A stretch of 64,000 nt of DNA from Camarhynchus parvulus (GCF_901933205.1 NC_044599.1:2763841-2827840); one strand, 5' to 3'; shown: positions 46,760 to 62,715, counted from the stretch's first letter. The notes: a model not told the origin generated them from the sequence alone. Made by a program: numbers and translations.

Positions 46760-48775
46760 CTGATCGTTGGGATCCATCTTCCTTGGTTTTAAATGCCTCT
46801 GGGAGCATTCCTGCTCTTCTGGCATCTCCAGGGACTGCTCAAAATGCTCTCAGTCCATGGAGGGGGGGAGATGCTCCTGGGGAACCACTTTTGACCCCAA
46901 AATGTCTTTCTGCTCTTTGGCTGGTTGGGATGGTGGTGTTCATGGCCAGGTGAAACCAGCTCCACCTTCTGGTCTCTGTTGGCTGTTAATCGTGGAAAAC
47001 CTCCCAGGTGCTGCTCTGGGATCTCTCCCAATGCTCCAGTGCTCCCCCTCTTCTCAAACTGAGACAGGAGGAGTGGGAGATGGGAAGGCTCTGAGCAGCA
47101 GCCAGTGATGAGGCCAAATCTTCTAAAATTACTCTAAAATTACTCTTGCAGGGGGATTTCATGGTGGCATGGAAATCCTGCACTGCTCATTGTTTGATTG
47201 TAGTTTATTGATGAAATTTCATAAAATTAATATAAAAAGTTCATCAGGACCAGAAGATGCGAGGAATGAGATGGTTACATTTTGGCACAGAAAAAAACCA
47301 CAAACAAACAAACAAACACAAAAAAACCCCAAAACAACAACAACAACAAAAAAAACCAACAAAAAACAAACAAACAAACAAACAAACACAAAACCTCACC
47401 AAAAACCCCCAAAAGCTGTACCTGAAGGTATTTAACCCAAGATGTTTTTCCAAGTAATGTAAAATTTAAAATTTATGGTTTGTGTTCAACAATTGTTGTT
47501 CCTTCTTTTTTTTTTTTCCTTCTAACTTCCCTTTTTCCCTGTTTCTAACCTGTCTCCAGCTTCTGAGAAGGGGAATGATTTTCTGCTTGGACACCTGTGC
47601 ATTACATGGGCTTTGGGCTTAAAATGATCCCTTCTGGGTGGGTGAGGAATTAATTGAACATTATAGAGAGCCCTTTCACCTATGGAAAATTAAGGTTGAA
47701 TTTCGGGATGTAGGAGAGCCCTGGAGTGAGCCAGCAATGCCAGAAAAATTGGGGAATGGAGAAACTGCCTGTGGGAAGATATTTTGTTTTCCATTTCATA
47801 AGAATTTGGGGAGTGAGAGAGGAGTAGGTGGGAGGGAGCACCATGGGCTCAACTCTCCTGGATTCCTGGGCAGGTGAAAGAACAGGCTCTGCTTCCACAG
47901 GTAAACATAATTCTTGCCGCTCCTCTGGATTGGCACCGCGGCGCTGGGAAGGTGCTCGATGAGCTCTGACATTAATCAGACTCGTTAATGAGACTCGTTA
48001 ATGAGACAGCTGATTATTCACTGACAAGCTGCACTGCCAGCTGGGGAGGGATACGCAGGGGAATTGTTTGGACGGGGAGAGGGAGCACTCCCAAGCTGAG
48101 AAACAGCGCTGGGAAGGTTTTCCCTCAATGGCAAAGCAACAAGCAGGGATTCTGAGATGATTCCAAGGCTTTGTGCTGGCAGGGGAAGGTGCTGCTTGCC
48201 TTCCTGTGCTCCAGGTGAGTGGCTCAGCTCTGGGGGCTTTCCTGGGTGGTGCTTTTAGACACAAACCTCACGCTGGAGCTGCTTCCTGCTCCAGAGCAGA
48301 ATCCCCCCATTCCAAGCCTGCTGTTGAAACTCACTCCCAGCCCCAGAATGTTCCCACCTCTGTAGCCGCTCCCAGGTAAGACCACGACTTCCATGGGAAA
48401 GCAGGGGCACAGGGCTTGTTTGAAGAGTACAAAGGAATTTCACGCTTTAGTTTCACACATTCCAGTTATTTCTTGGACAGTCTATCACTGACTGGATTTC
48501 ACACATCTTATGCTCTGGCTTTTCTTCCTGGCCGGAGGCAACTGGGTCTCCCAAGGGACAATCTCAATGTACAAATCCCTTCAAATTAAAATCTGGTCAA
48601 GGAAAATGTGTCTCAGGCTCTTTGGCCTCCCTGGTCCCACCTAAAGGGCTGGAAAAATTATATTCATTTTTGTGCAGATAACTACAAGCTGCATCCTTCC
48701 TTCCTTGTCTCATCCTCAATTCCAGGTACAATCAATTAATCACTTAATATATGGTTTGTGAGATGGATTACTTAT
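46760..48775. other. Spacer between the inverted arms, outside exons
   Basis: Apart from the AAAC microsatellite there is no recognised gene. If psiB kept an exon 9 (tail) it should lie here on the minus strand, but I could not find one. Confidence 0.4.
47285..47412. repeat. (AAAC)n-rich simple repeat
   Basis: An adenine-rich microsatellite of caaa/aaac units, with poly-A interruptions. Confidence 0.9.
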
Positions 48776-49367
48776 AAATATTCATGGCACCAACACCTTC
48801 TCCAGACAGCCTGGAAGAAAGAGAGGATGGAAAAGTCAGGGTTCCTTATAAGGATAATTTCAAGCAATATTTTTGCACCAAGAACCTTGGAAAACAGACC
48901 CAGTGGGGGCTGGGTCTGATGGGGAGTATCAAAGAGGATTTGGAATGACACCTGTTGCTGTGTAGGATGAGGGTGAATTTCCTCTGCAAAATTTTGTGAG
49001 ACTTTCACCTCCTTGCAAGGCAAAGGTGAGAACGTTTCTGGATTTGGATGGGATTTGGTTTGCAGGCGGAGTTCCCACCTGCTCTCCTCGCTCTTCCTGT
49101 AAGTCATGATCTCGACGTCCAGGGCCAGTTTGACTTTCATGAGCTCCTGGTATTTCTGGAGCTGCCTGGCCAGGTCAGCTTTGGCTTTCTGCAGAGTGGC
49201 CTCCAGTTTCTCCAGCCTGGCCCTGGCATCCTTAAGGACAATGTCCCTGTGCTGCTCTGCCTCAGCAATGGCCATCTGCAGCCCAACCACCTGTGGGAAC
49301 AAGTCCAGTGACCATGTGATGGGTCTGGATCCTGATTTCCAGGCCCCTTCCAGCCAGGGGTGGAGAT

Positions 49368-50560
49368 GGGAGTGCCCCACGTTTGGGGAGACCCTGTGCC
49401 TGCACCTTCACACTGTCCATGTCTGAGTGGAGCTGCTGGACCAGGGGGTTCATCTCTGAGATCCCCACCCTGGTGCTCTGGAGGTCACCCCCATGCCAGC
49501 CAGCTGAGAGCTGCAGCTCCTCCTACTGGGTGGGCAGGGAGGTGACACGGGGGACAGGCTGAGACTGACCCTGCTCTGATCCTCTCTTCACCAGGACTTG
49601 CCACACTCATCCCCTTGAGCTTCCTCCCTCTGTGTCCTTCTGCTCCTCCGTCTCTCATTATCAAAGCAGCATTTTCCCAGAGAGTTGTGAAGAATCATGG
49701 AAGGCTGGAAAAGACCTTTAAGATCATCAAGTCCAACTGCCAAACATCTCCAAGGAACTATCTGAACTCCTCTCCACATCCACTTCATTTTACACCTTTC
49801 TCCCCTGTCCTCGCTGCTTGCTCTCTCCAGTATAACTCAGCCTTTGGGAAATGCTAAACAAAAATCTCCCTGCTTGTTTGCACCTCCTCACCCTGCTCTG
49901 GTACCAGGACTCAGCCTCAGCACAGCTCCAGCTGGCGATGTCCTCATACTGTGCCTTGACCTCGCTGATGATGCTGTCCAGGTCCAGGTTCTGGCTGTTG
50001 TCCATGGACAGCACCACCGAGGTGCTGGAGATCTGGGTCTGCATCTGGGACAGCTGCTGCAAGTCAAACAAATTCATTTTCTGTCCCAAATATTTTGCTG
50101 TTTGTTTGTCCTGAGCCGAGGTGTAGAAGAGAGTTGGGGAGGAGCTGCAGGACTGATGTAAGAGATGCTACTCACTTCCAAAAATTTAGAAAGGTTTATT
50201 AAACTTTATAAAAAATACAACAGCAAAGTGAATAGAGAAAATACTACGGTGCCAGGAGCAGCAGAGGATCCCACCATGTGCTCACCCACACAATGGAGGC
50301 TTCACCTTTTAACCCTTTAGCCCCTCCCAAAATTCTGTCCCTTGGCCCCTTCTTCGCTGTCCAGTGGTGGAGTTCACTTCCTTAAATCCTGATTGGAGGT
50401 CAGCTGTTGCCATAGTAACAAGCCGACCCTCCCAAATGTCCCAAACCCAGGCTGTCCCCTGATAACAATGCAAGGGGGGTAAAACATAACTATAAATCTA
50501 TAAAACTTCTCTTAACACATATACATGATATTTGCCTTTTAATTGTGAGAGTCAACCACC
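49368..50560 (-). repeat. Right arm of the inverted duplication
   Basis: The counterpart of 45268-46595. It spans psiB exon 6, intron 5 with a CR1 tail (about 49690-49760), exon 5 and the intron-4 LTR. This arm sits in normal exon order within psiB, so it is the parental location. Confidence 0.85.
50165..50556 (-). mobile_element. ERV LTR, family F, in psiB intron 4
   Basis: A minus-strand LTR of about 390 bp with AATAAA ('ggtttattaaac' on the plus strand). It is the partner of 45272-45796 without the 140-bp segment. Confidence 0.65.
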
Positions 50561-52159
50561 GCATTACTCATCTATCACACTGACCAGCTCTTGGACTCTT
50601 TGAGCCTCTGGAGAGTGGGAAAATGGGGGAATGGCAGACTGGGAAATTTGGGATACTCTTAGTGCTTTGTAGAGGGCTTGCAGGAAGTTTATCTCATCTG
50701 CCAGGGCATCCACCTTGGTCACCTGATCCACCTTGTTCACACAGGCAGCATCCACATCCTGGAATGGTGACAATGAAGGTTGGACCAGACCTTCTCTGGG
50801 TCACTGGGTGAAGTCTTTGTATCTAACACAAACCTTTGGAGTTTCAGATTAAATTAAGATCTGAAATTACATTTTAATTCAGAAATGGAGGATTTCTTGA
50901 TCTCTGCGCCTTTAAGCAGAGCAAAGAGAGAAGTGATTTCTCATCTCCACCTTTTTTTTGGGAGAAGAGGGGGGAGGATGTCCATGGACCCAAACAATGC
51001 CACACCACTGAATTTCCCTTTTCCTGGCAAACAGATATTTTGTACAATACTTTAAACAGCAGAAGCTTCTTGCTATGTCTCCTGCAGGTGAGGCCAGGGG
51101 GCTGTGGATGCTGGGATTGGACACAGAAAGGCTGAGGACTGGCAGAGTATCTGGTGAAGGGACAAGGTCGGGATGACCCAGAGTTGATCTGGGGGACACT
51201 CCTGAGTTTGGGATGAGGGACCTGAAACAAGGAGCAATTACAGCCCAGCACTGCTCCACTGGCACAACCAGGTGTTTGTGCTTCCTGGTATTGCTGGATA
51301 CAAAGGGTGATTTGAATGTGGTTTACCTTTCCAAAGCTGTCCCTGCTTGGTGGTGGTGCCTCCTCACCTTGAACACGACAAAGTTGTTCTCTGCTGTCGT
51401 GTGCTTGTTGATCTCCTGGTACGTCTGGGGAGGGAGAGCTCAGAATCCCTTCAGAGCCTCCACCCTGTGCAAACCCCCTCTTCACACGAGGAGACACCAG
51501 AGGGTCTCGTTCTGCGGGCGTTTACCAACAACCCACAGATTTTTGGAGGAAGCAGTGCTGGAACAGAGTCCTCGATGGAGCTTTATTGTTTCTACTTCTA
51601 TGTCACTGATTACGATGGAAAAGGCAGCACCCCTGGGCTGGAGGGTGGGAGGGGCCATCTAGAAAAGCTGAAGGCCCTCATCAAAGGCACCTTTTATGCC
51701 ATGAATGGGAGCCTTGTGCTCCCGAAATGTTCTGGGTGGAGCCAGGGATGAGCTCATTGCCACACCTGGTTAGTCAGGAGAGCCGGGATCTGCGGGATGG
51801 CCGCGGAGGAGGGCGGGGGGTGGCCGGGGCCGGGAGAGTCCAGACCACGCTCTTGGGAAAGGTCAAAACCCAGCGGGAGCCTGGACCCGTGCCCAGCTCC
51901 CATGGAATGCTTAAATGGGGGAGATGAAAGGGAGAAAGAGAGGAGTTCAAAGGAAGGAATCCGTGCAGGTAATAAACCACTGGCCTCTCCTGGCCCTTTC
52001 ATGGGGGAAGATTTATTCCCACCAGGAATATCCATCCCTGAAAATAATGTCCATTAAGCAGAGCCCCAGCTTTGCATCCATTTGTGGGTCTCTAAGCTCT
52101 TGGCCACGTAGAAGAGAAAATTTAATGTCTGTTTTCCGGTTGCTGGATTAATGTTTGCC

Positions 52160-52215
52160 CCAGGGGAATCAGAGGTTTGGGTTGGAAAGGACCTTAAAGA
52201 TCACGTCATTCCAAT
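52160..52215 (-). mobile_element. CR1 LINE 3' terminus in psiB intron 2
   Basis: 'ggtttgggttggaaaggacc' followed by 'ttaaagatcacg', a reverse CR1 end. The rest of intron 2 up to 52970 holds nothing recognised. Confidence 0.7.
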
Positions 52216-52974
52216 TCTCATATTAGGAAGAAAATCTGGGATCCAAAAAGTTTAAAATAGTTAAAGGTGGGAAGAACAAATTCCTAGGAATCAGGGCAGG
52301 AGCCCAAAGTCTTTTGTAGGTGTAGATGCAAGAGGATGGTCCCTGGCCAGCAATGTGTGTGATGTCATTGAGCTTTACCCCAGAATCCGCTGATCCCAAG
52401 GGAATATTTGCCACTTTGTCAGACACAAGCAGAGCTCTAAAGTCTAAACTGCATCTCTGATGTGACCATTGACTGGCCAAGGGTTTCATGTGCGTGCTGA
52501 TTTCCTTCCCCAGGGCAGTCAAGGATGTTTCAATGCTGCTTTGGGGCTGGAAGGAACCTTTCCTGTTGGGAAAGGTGGCACAGAGTGGCAGGCACGCGAT
52601 CTCCTGAGAAAGGAGATCAGAGGGTTCAGGCAGGATGCATGTGCCCTTGTTGGGAGCTGGGATGAGCACCTCACTCCCACATCTCATTTTTCTGGTTCCA
52701 CACTGACAATTTAAGCTCCTCATTTATTCACATCCATGCCCAGCAGATCCCTCATGGCCATGGGAGCAGACACAAATACAGGATGGATGTTTTCCTGAAG
52801 TGCAAAGAGTGGAGGAAACAAGGAACTCCTGCTCCCAACAGCCCAAAGAGCTGCTGAGCTAAACTCAGGCCCAGGATCCTGAAGACTTTCCATGGGGTGG
52901 GAGGTAACTCCTCACTTCCCAAATGCTCAAACTATCCAATAGATTGAACAAATTCTGATTTAGTTTTAAACTAA

Positions 52975-53660
52975 AGAGGAGAGATTTAAATGGGACATTG
53001 GGAAGAAATTCCTCCCTCTGAGGGTGGGGAAAGCCCTGGAATGGGTGTCCCAGGGAAGCTGTGGCTGCCCCTGGATCCCTGGAAGTGTCCAAGGCCAGGC
53101 TGGATGGGGCTTAGAGCAGCCTGGGAGAGTGGAAGGTATCCCTCCCATGGCAGGGGTGGGATGGGATGAGCTCTGAGGTCCCTTCAACCCAAACCATTCT
53201 GGGATCCTGTGATTCCATGGATGCTGCTGGCTGGGGTGGCTCCACACTGGGCTTCTCAGCTGACAAGGACTGAGATGCAGCTCCAAGCAATTCAAGCAAA
53301 ACACAGAGCTCCAGGGAGAGCTTGGAGCCCCTTCCAGTGCCCACAGGGGCTCCAGGAGAGCTGGAGAAGGACTTGGGACAAGGGATAGGGGGACAGGACA
53401 CAGGGAATGGCTTCCCACTGCTGGAGGGAGGGATAGATGGGATATTGGGAAGGAATTCCTCCTTGTGAGGATGGGGAGGCTCTGGAATGGATTCCCCTGG
53501 AAGCTGTTGCTGCCCCATCCTTGTTACTGTCCAAGGCCAGGTTGGATGGGGCTTGGAGCAGCCTGGGATAGTGGGAGGTGTCCCTGCACACGGCAGGGGG
53601 TGGGATGAGATGATTTTTCATGTCCCTTCCCACCCAAACCTTTCCGTGATTCTGAGGTCA
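52975..53660 (+). mobile_element. Two tandem CR1 LINE 3' fragments in psiB intron 2
   Basis: Copies at about 52975-53215 ('gacattgggaagaaattcct' to 'caacccaaaccattctggga') and about 53330-53660 (ending 'acccaaacctttccgtgatt'). Both are plus-oriented and 5'-truncated. Confidence 0.8.
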
Positions 53661-54470
53661 CGTTTTTTGGGCTGTCTTGGGTCTTTTCACTGATGCAGGA
53701 AGAACAGAATGAAGTAGAACTGGACAGATCTTGCTGTGGGTGTTGCCTACCTGACCTTGAAGTCCTCTGCCACATCCTGCATGGCTTTGAGCTTGGAGCT
53801 GAGCTGCAGCCTCTCCCCTCCCAGGGCCTCCAGCTGCTGCCTCGTGTTGCTGATGAACAACTCAAACATGGGCTCCATGTTATTCTACACAATTTTCTGG
53901 CCTTTCAAGAGGCTCCATTTGGTCTCCAGAACTTTGTTTTGTTGCTCCAGGAACTGCACCTGAAAGCCATCAGAACAATATAAATAATTCAGGATTCTCA
54001 ACTCAAAACTTGCCTTGCTTTTCATGAAATGGAAGTTTAATATGGTGGGGGTTGTAAATGTTTTCTGTAATTTAAAGCATGATTAGATGAGCTTGTCACC
54101 AAAAGATCATTGATGAGAAGATTTGGGAGCCAGGAGAAACACTCAGCTGCAAGGAAATCTGGAGAAATAATTTGCTCCATGCTCGGGTTGTCAAAAAGAC
54201 CTATATGGACAGTCTGGATATGGAACAAAATCCTGCACAATTCCTTAACTCTGCTTTAATGATTTAAAATTAAATTTCTAACATCGAGAACTTCCTGACT
54301 CCATCTCCAGGTAATGCCAGAGGTGGAGGAGGTCAATGTGCCTCGCCTTGTTGAGGAAGGAGGCAAATTAGCTGTTGAAGGATTTAATTTGGTCCTTGTC
54401 CTCCTGCTGCACCTGCTGCACGTTGGGGTCAATCTTGGTTCAGGGGCACCAAGAGGCACTGGTTGACCAT

Positions 54471-54873
54471 TGTAGCCACATTTCTCTTCACAGAGAAAAG
54501 CAAGGCACAATTCTTCCCAAGAATATTTCTGGGTTTCACATTCTCTGAACCTCAGAGAAGGGAAAAACAATTCTTATCATTTGCTGTGCTTGTGTTTGTG
54601 CAAAAGTAGAATGCAATATGAAGATTGTTTACCCAAAGCGATGGTGTTTTGTTTCCTTGGCTGCTCAGGGCCAAGTGTGCGTGTGTGTCAGGACTGTTGG
54701 ATGACAGTCATGAAATTCAGTGCAGTGTGTGCAGTTGGGTGCAGAGTTAAGTGCTTGGCAGATTCAGTTTGAGATGTATAGAATAATATAGTATAAGAAA
54801 GTAATTAAGTAGCCTTCTGATAAGATGGAATCCTCATCATTCCTCCTTCATTGGGGTTCCCAACGCAGCTATG
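54471..54873 (+). mobile_element. Solo ERV LTR, family G, inside psiB exon 1
   Basis: A 403-bp insert opening TGTAGCCACATTTCTC, with a 3' 'agtagccttctgataagatg' region similar in plan to family A. It is flanked by identical gaccat hexamers at 54465-54470 and 54874-54879. A 6-bp duplication is the ERVK-type pattern. Across it the keratin head joins as GGIQKVMV and NQCLLVPLN, the normal order. Confidence 0.8.
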
Positions 54874-55241
54874 GACCATGACCTTCTGGATCCCTCCAGG
54901 GCCACATCCAAGCCCTCCTCCTCCAGCTCTGCCTCCTGCCCTGGGGCTGTATCCCGGTCTGGCAGTCCTAGGCCCTCCCCTCATGGCCACCCTTATGCTC
55001 ACCTGAGGCTGTGAGGGCTCCTCCTGCTGAAGGCTCCTCCTGCTGAAGCCTCCTCTGGCCCTTCCCGTGCCTCCAGCAGGGCCGTGGGACACGTGGGACT
55101 CGCGGAGCTGCGGCTGCTGGGCTGGACGGGCACCGTGGAGGAGCAGCACCAACTCCAAGAGACCCAACACTGAACGAGGACAATGAGGTGAGGTGGCAGA
55201 GGAGCAGGAATCTTTGGGAGCTGGGATCAGGAGTCTTCTCA

Positions 55242-55250
55242 GCCTTTTAT
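55242..55250 (-). promoter_or_regulatory. Relic TATA box of psiB
   Basis: CATAAAAGG on the minus strand, about 75-90 bp upstream of the first recognisable head sequence. This spacing resembles the TATA of the intact neighbour at 62709-62715. Confidence 0.4.
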
Positions 55251-55995
55251 GCTTTTGGAGAGCTGGGCTTGACCACAGCTCAAAGGAGTGAGCTCACGGG
55301 TTTGGTATCTGGCACCCAGTCACCCCCACCAGCTCTAATGCCACAGGCTGGCAGAGACAGCTCGTAAAACTTTCTAACCCGTATTTTCTAAGCTGTTTTT
55401 CAAAGAGGAGATTACTGGTGGGGCAAAAAAAATCCATTTCCATCCACAAGTTGCCTTTGGGCTTGGTTTTAGCTTGGTTAAAATGGTCCCTGTTTAGTTT
55501 AAAGCTGATGAGACTGAAGTTGCTGCAAGAGGGAATCCAGAGATTGGGGAAATGCCAGTTTGATGTGCTTTGCTAAAGAAAAATCCTGACTATGCCCCCA
55601 GATTTCCAGCCATTGTGGGGTAGTGACAACCTGTGCTGATCCAGGCAAGAAGTTCCGGTCTTGGTCTGCAATCCTGAGGTTTCCAGGCAGAACTTCACCT
55701 GCACTGAGGTGCTGCTGGTAAAGGTAGGGATTTCAGAGACACCAGGGCCTTTCTGGGACCCCCAAATTCTGAAATGAGAATTCTGAAAGTCCAGGGTCCC
55801 CTGAGAGAAAACAGCCTGAGGTGTGAAAGTCCTGTTCATCAGATGAGTCACAGAATGTCCTGGGCTGGAAGGCACCCACAGAGACCATCAAATCCAACCC
55901 CTGGCCCTGCACAGACAGCCCAAAATCCCACCCTATGCCGAAGGGCATTGTCTAAATGCTTCTGGAGCTCTAGCAGCCTTGGAGCTGTGACCATT

Positions 55996-57834
55996 TGTAG
56001 TGGTTTTGGTTCACCAATCTGAGATTTCCTGGCCAATGCACCAATTAATGTGGTGGGTCTAGCATTGGCCAGTGGACCCACTAGAATATATTCACTCATT
56101 TCCTGCTGTGAGATAGATTAGGAGGATGGCAAAGCAAGCTCATTCTTTAAAAGGGTATAAAGAAAGCTTTATTAACAGTAATTAAAAGAAACAATAATAA
56201 GAATCAGAATAAAATCTTTAGAACATTTCTCCTTCCCCCTTACAACTTTTTCTTTCCTACTAACAGTGTACAGAAACAATTTAGTCAGTTTATCACTTCT
56301 AGAACAGTCTTTCTTCAGTTCACTTAGGGAGAGAAGTTCCTCTTGTTAATGCTGTGGAGACTTCTCCACAAGGAAACAGTTCTCTCATGGCTTTTAATTT
56401 CCACAAATAGCAGCCCTCTGGGAATCTGTGATCGTGAAGTCCCTCCCATCTTTCACAGCTTTCCCACTCTGTGTTTATGGGTCATGTCAACTTATGGGGT
56501 GCTATTTTAAGGATGAGCTGTTCAAAAGCAAAGGTTCTCTTTATCTCTGAGATCATCTTCATCACTGAGAACAGAGGTCTTCTTCTTCTTTCCATGGGGC
56601 AGAGGGTCTTCATCACTCTTCCCTCTCTCTGTTCAGACTTCTCATGGAATTGCAGCTACTTCAACATCTGCTTACTTTAGCATGGAGGCCTTTGTTCATA
56701 TCTACAATTTGAACACTTTATCTCATCATACTTTTTCAATCAGTTACAGGGAAAAAGAGTCTGATGTATCAATTACATATTCTCCATAGGTTTACAAAAC
56801 TATTTCAGCCCCAAGATCAAGGCATCTCCTCATCCCTCCCATCTGGGACTTGACTCTTTCTTCACTGACTTTAGTGTCTTCATGTTGTTCCTCTACATGT
56901 TCTCACTCTGTTCTTTTCGCTCACCCAAGGGAGGATTGATGTCTGTAGGTCTCATCTGTGTACTGAAAGAGTTAATATCTCACCCAGGCCTGCAGATGGC
57001 TGTGTGATTTCTGCTGGATAGTAGTGGAGCTGTTTACGGTAGAGGATTTCTTTGGTGGCCATGCTGGGGGGAGGGCCAGGATCTCAGCAGCCAGGCCAGA
57101 ACACAGCAGCAGCACGACTGGGGGCCGAGGGCTTCTCCTCCCGGTGCCCAGGGGTTGCAGATGAACCCCAGTGGTAGTAGAATCCTGGTTGAGCTGGCCC
57201 GGCCCAGGGCTGCTCCTGGGGCCCAGGGAACACGGCTCAGGCTGGGCTGGTGGCAGAGCAGGGCTTAGAAGCAGCCAGATGTCAGCAACCGCAGCCATGG
57301 CCTGGCCCGGCCTCAGCCTTGCGGCCTTCCCTCCCCTGCCCAGTGGTTGCAGGTGAACTTCAATGGCAGCAGAGTCTTGGCCGAGCCAGCCCAGCCCAGG
57401 GCTGCTCCTGGGGCTCAGCAGACCCCAGCTCAGCCTGGGCTGGCAGCAGGGCAGGGTTTAGTAGTGAAAGATGTTCACAACCACAGCCATGGCCCGGCCT
57501 CGGCCCTGCGGCCTCCCCTCCCTGCTCGGCCCCGTGGGCTCCCCAGGAAAGGGTCCAGCCCCACGGCAGAGCCCACTCGGCCCAGCCCACTCGAGACAAG
57601 GCTCTGGGCTGGCCTTGTTATCTGTTCTCAGGCTGGAAGAGAAAAGAGAATTCACAGTATTTTTCATTTTCAACATGTGTGTTTACAGAGGCGTGGTCAG
57701 CTTTCTAGTGGTTTAACAAAGTGTCAATATCCAGAACGACTCACTGATTGGTTTTATCAGGCACAGAGGAAGCTCTCAGCAGCTCTTCTCAAAAACCCCA
57801 CTTCTGTAGTAGTTCCAATGATAAAACCAGCACA
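55996..57834 (-). mobile_element. 1.84-kb LTR element inserted in CR1, family H
   Basis: An 1839-bp insert with TGTAG...CAGCACA ends and an exact ccatt duplication (55991-55995, 57835-57839). On the minus strand the poly-A signal AATAAAGC lies near the 3' end (about 56165-56175). No retroviral coding frame was recognised. The 5' half carries GC-rich tandem repeats (about 57050-57600). A long ERVL-type solo LTR is the simplest reading. Confidence 0.75.
57050..57600. repeat. GC-rich tandem repeat of about 190 bp inside LTR H
   Basis: About 2.5 imperfect copies. Each includes 'ggttgcagatgaac'-like sequence, 'gcccagggctgctcctgggg', 'caggctgggctg' and 'cacagccatggcccggcctc'. Confidence 0.75.
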
Positions 57835-58788
57835 CCATTCCCTGGGGAGCCTGTTCAGCGCCCCACCACCCTCTGGGGACGAACCTTTCCTGATATCCAA
57901 CCTAAACCTCCACTGACACAGCTCCAGCCATTCCCTGGGTCCTGTCTCTAGTCCCCAGAGCAGAGATCGGAGCTGTCCCTGGGGATGAAGCTGCAGCCCC
58001 CAAGGAGTCTCATCTCAGTCTCCTCTTTTCCAAGGTGGACAAGCCAATGCTCAGCTGCTCCTTGTGTGGCCCCTGCAGACCCTTCCCCATCCATGTAGCT
58101 CTGGATGGAGCTTTGATGCTGGACAGTGCTTAAATAACAAACCAAACTCCAGCTCTGCTGCTGCCAGTGGGATGTGGACTGGAGAGCCTGGAGAAAAATG
58201 GGCAGGTACTGAAGAGGACAAGCCACTTCCTTTCCAGCGCCCTGAGGGTCTTTCACTGTCTCACAACCTCCTCTGGGGATACTATTCCTCCCAAAGAGGG
58301 TTACTTTGGGGGTTTAATGGGTGTTTTCCATTTCTAATTATGGTAATGGCAGTGGAGGTGTTTTATGAGTCCCTGCAGATGCGTGTGCAGATCAGATGAG
58401 CTGCAGCACTCATCTTCTTGGGAAAAACAAGATTTATGTCCCTCCGTGAGTCATGCCATTCGATTACAGAGGTTTGGGCACAACTACTGTGGCATAAAAG
58501 GATGAGATGTCATAATGTAGGAATTAAGACAGAAGAACTTTCTCTTGTGCCAAGTAGGAAGGGTACATATCTTCCCATCCTCATGGAAATAGAACATCCA
58601 AATGTTTTATTCCTGTTGGATATGAGGTCCATGGACTTGGAGAGGAAGGAGATGTCTCAACTTCCATGTGCCTTTTTTACCTTCAAAGCAGTAAAGTTAC
58701 TGTGCTGCACCAGCCACCCTTTGCCACAAGGTAAGAGAAAGTAATTGGAATTGAAAAGACAACGTGACATAGTTAATTCCACATGCCT

Positions 58789-58794
58789 TTTATT
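58789..58794 (-). terminator. Polyadenylation signal of the KRT75-like gene
   Basis: AATAAA on the minus strand, about 180 nt after the stop codon at 58971. The 3' UTR is therefore short and typical for a keratin. Confidence 0.75.
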
Positions 58795-58970
58795 AGACAA
58801 ACACTGGGAAATGAGGAATATTGAGGGTCACAGGACAAACGGGAGCACAGCATCTTTTATATAACTAATGACACATGGGTTTGATTTGTAAATCTTTTGA
58901 AGGAGCTGGATGAGGATTGGACCCAAGAGAAGCCTCAGCGCTGGTGGCACTGGGGCCTGGAGTCAGTTCC

Positions 58971-62624
<3,654 letters not shown>

Positions 62625-62708
62625 GGCTGCCAGGAGTGATCCAAGGAATAAAGGAATGAGAGGAAGTGGCTGGAGGTGAAGCTGTGCTCCCCCAGCCTGG
62701 GACTGGCC

Positions 62709-62715
62709 CTTTATA
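62709..62715 (-). promoter_or_regulatory. TATA box of the KRT75-like gene
   Basis: TATAAAG on the minus strand, 85 bp upstream of the ATG (62624), in 'gggtataaagggcc'. Spacing and sequence are typical of keratin promoters. Confidence 0.75.

Larger units (their letters stand above)
48776..55170 (-). pseudogene. Type II keratin pseudogene psiB (exons 1-8), KRT5/6/75-like
   Basis: Exon 1: 55170-54874 (head, ...GGFSRRSL... to GGIQKVMV) and 54470-54347, split by an LTR, with a frameshift, an in-frame TAA and a GC donor. Exon 2: 53959-53751 (209 nt) starts [20 protein letters not shown] and has an in-frame TAG. Exon 3: about 51422-51368, shortened to 55 nt. Exon 4: 50758-50663 (96 nt), donor GT changed to CT. 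Exon 5: 50056-49892 (165 nt), intact. Exon 6: 49525-49400 (126 nt), first codon TAG, donor GC. Exon 7: 49290-49079 (212 nt; 9-nt in-frame deletion in the [10 protein letters not shown] motif). Exon 8: 48810-48776 (35 nt; [11 protein letters not shown]), donor AT. No exon 9 was seen. The exon 8 LSGEG motif and head pattern place it with the KRT5/6/75 group, like the intact gene at 58971-62624. Confidence 0.9.
55855..58100 (-). mobile_element. CR1 LINE fragment split by a large LTR
   Basis: Minus CR1 pieces at 55855-55995 and 57835 to about 58100. They join at 'ttggagctgtgaccatt' and 'ccctggggagcctgttcagc', the normal CR1 order, once 55996-57839 is removed. Confidence 0.8.

Noticed and set aside
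52223..52723. 166-codon minus-strand open frame in psiB intron 2
   Set aside because: Not low-complexity and not obviously a repeat, but no domain or homology was recognised and no promoter is visible. A protein search would be needed before calling it.
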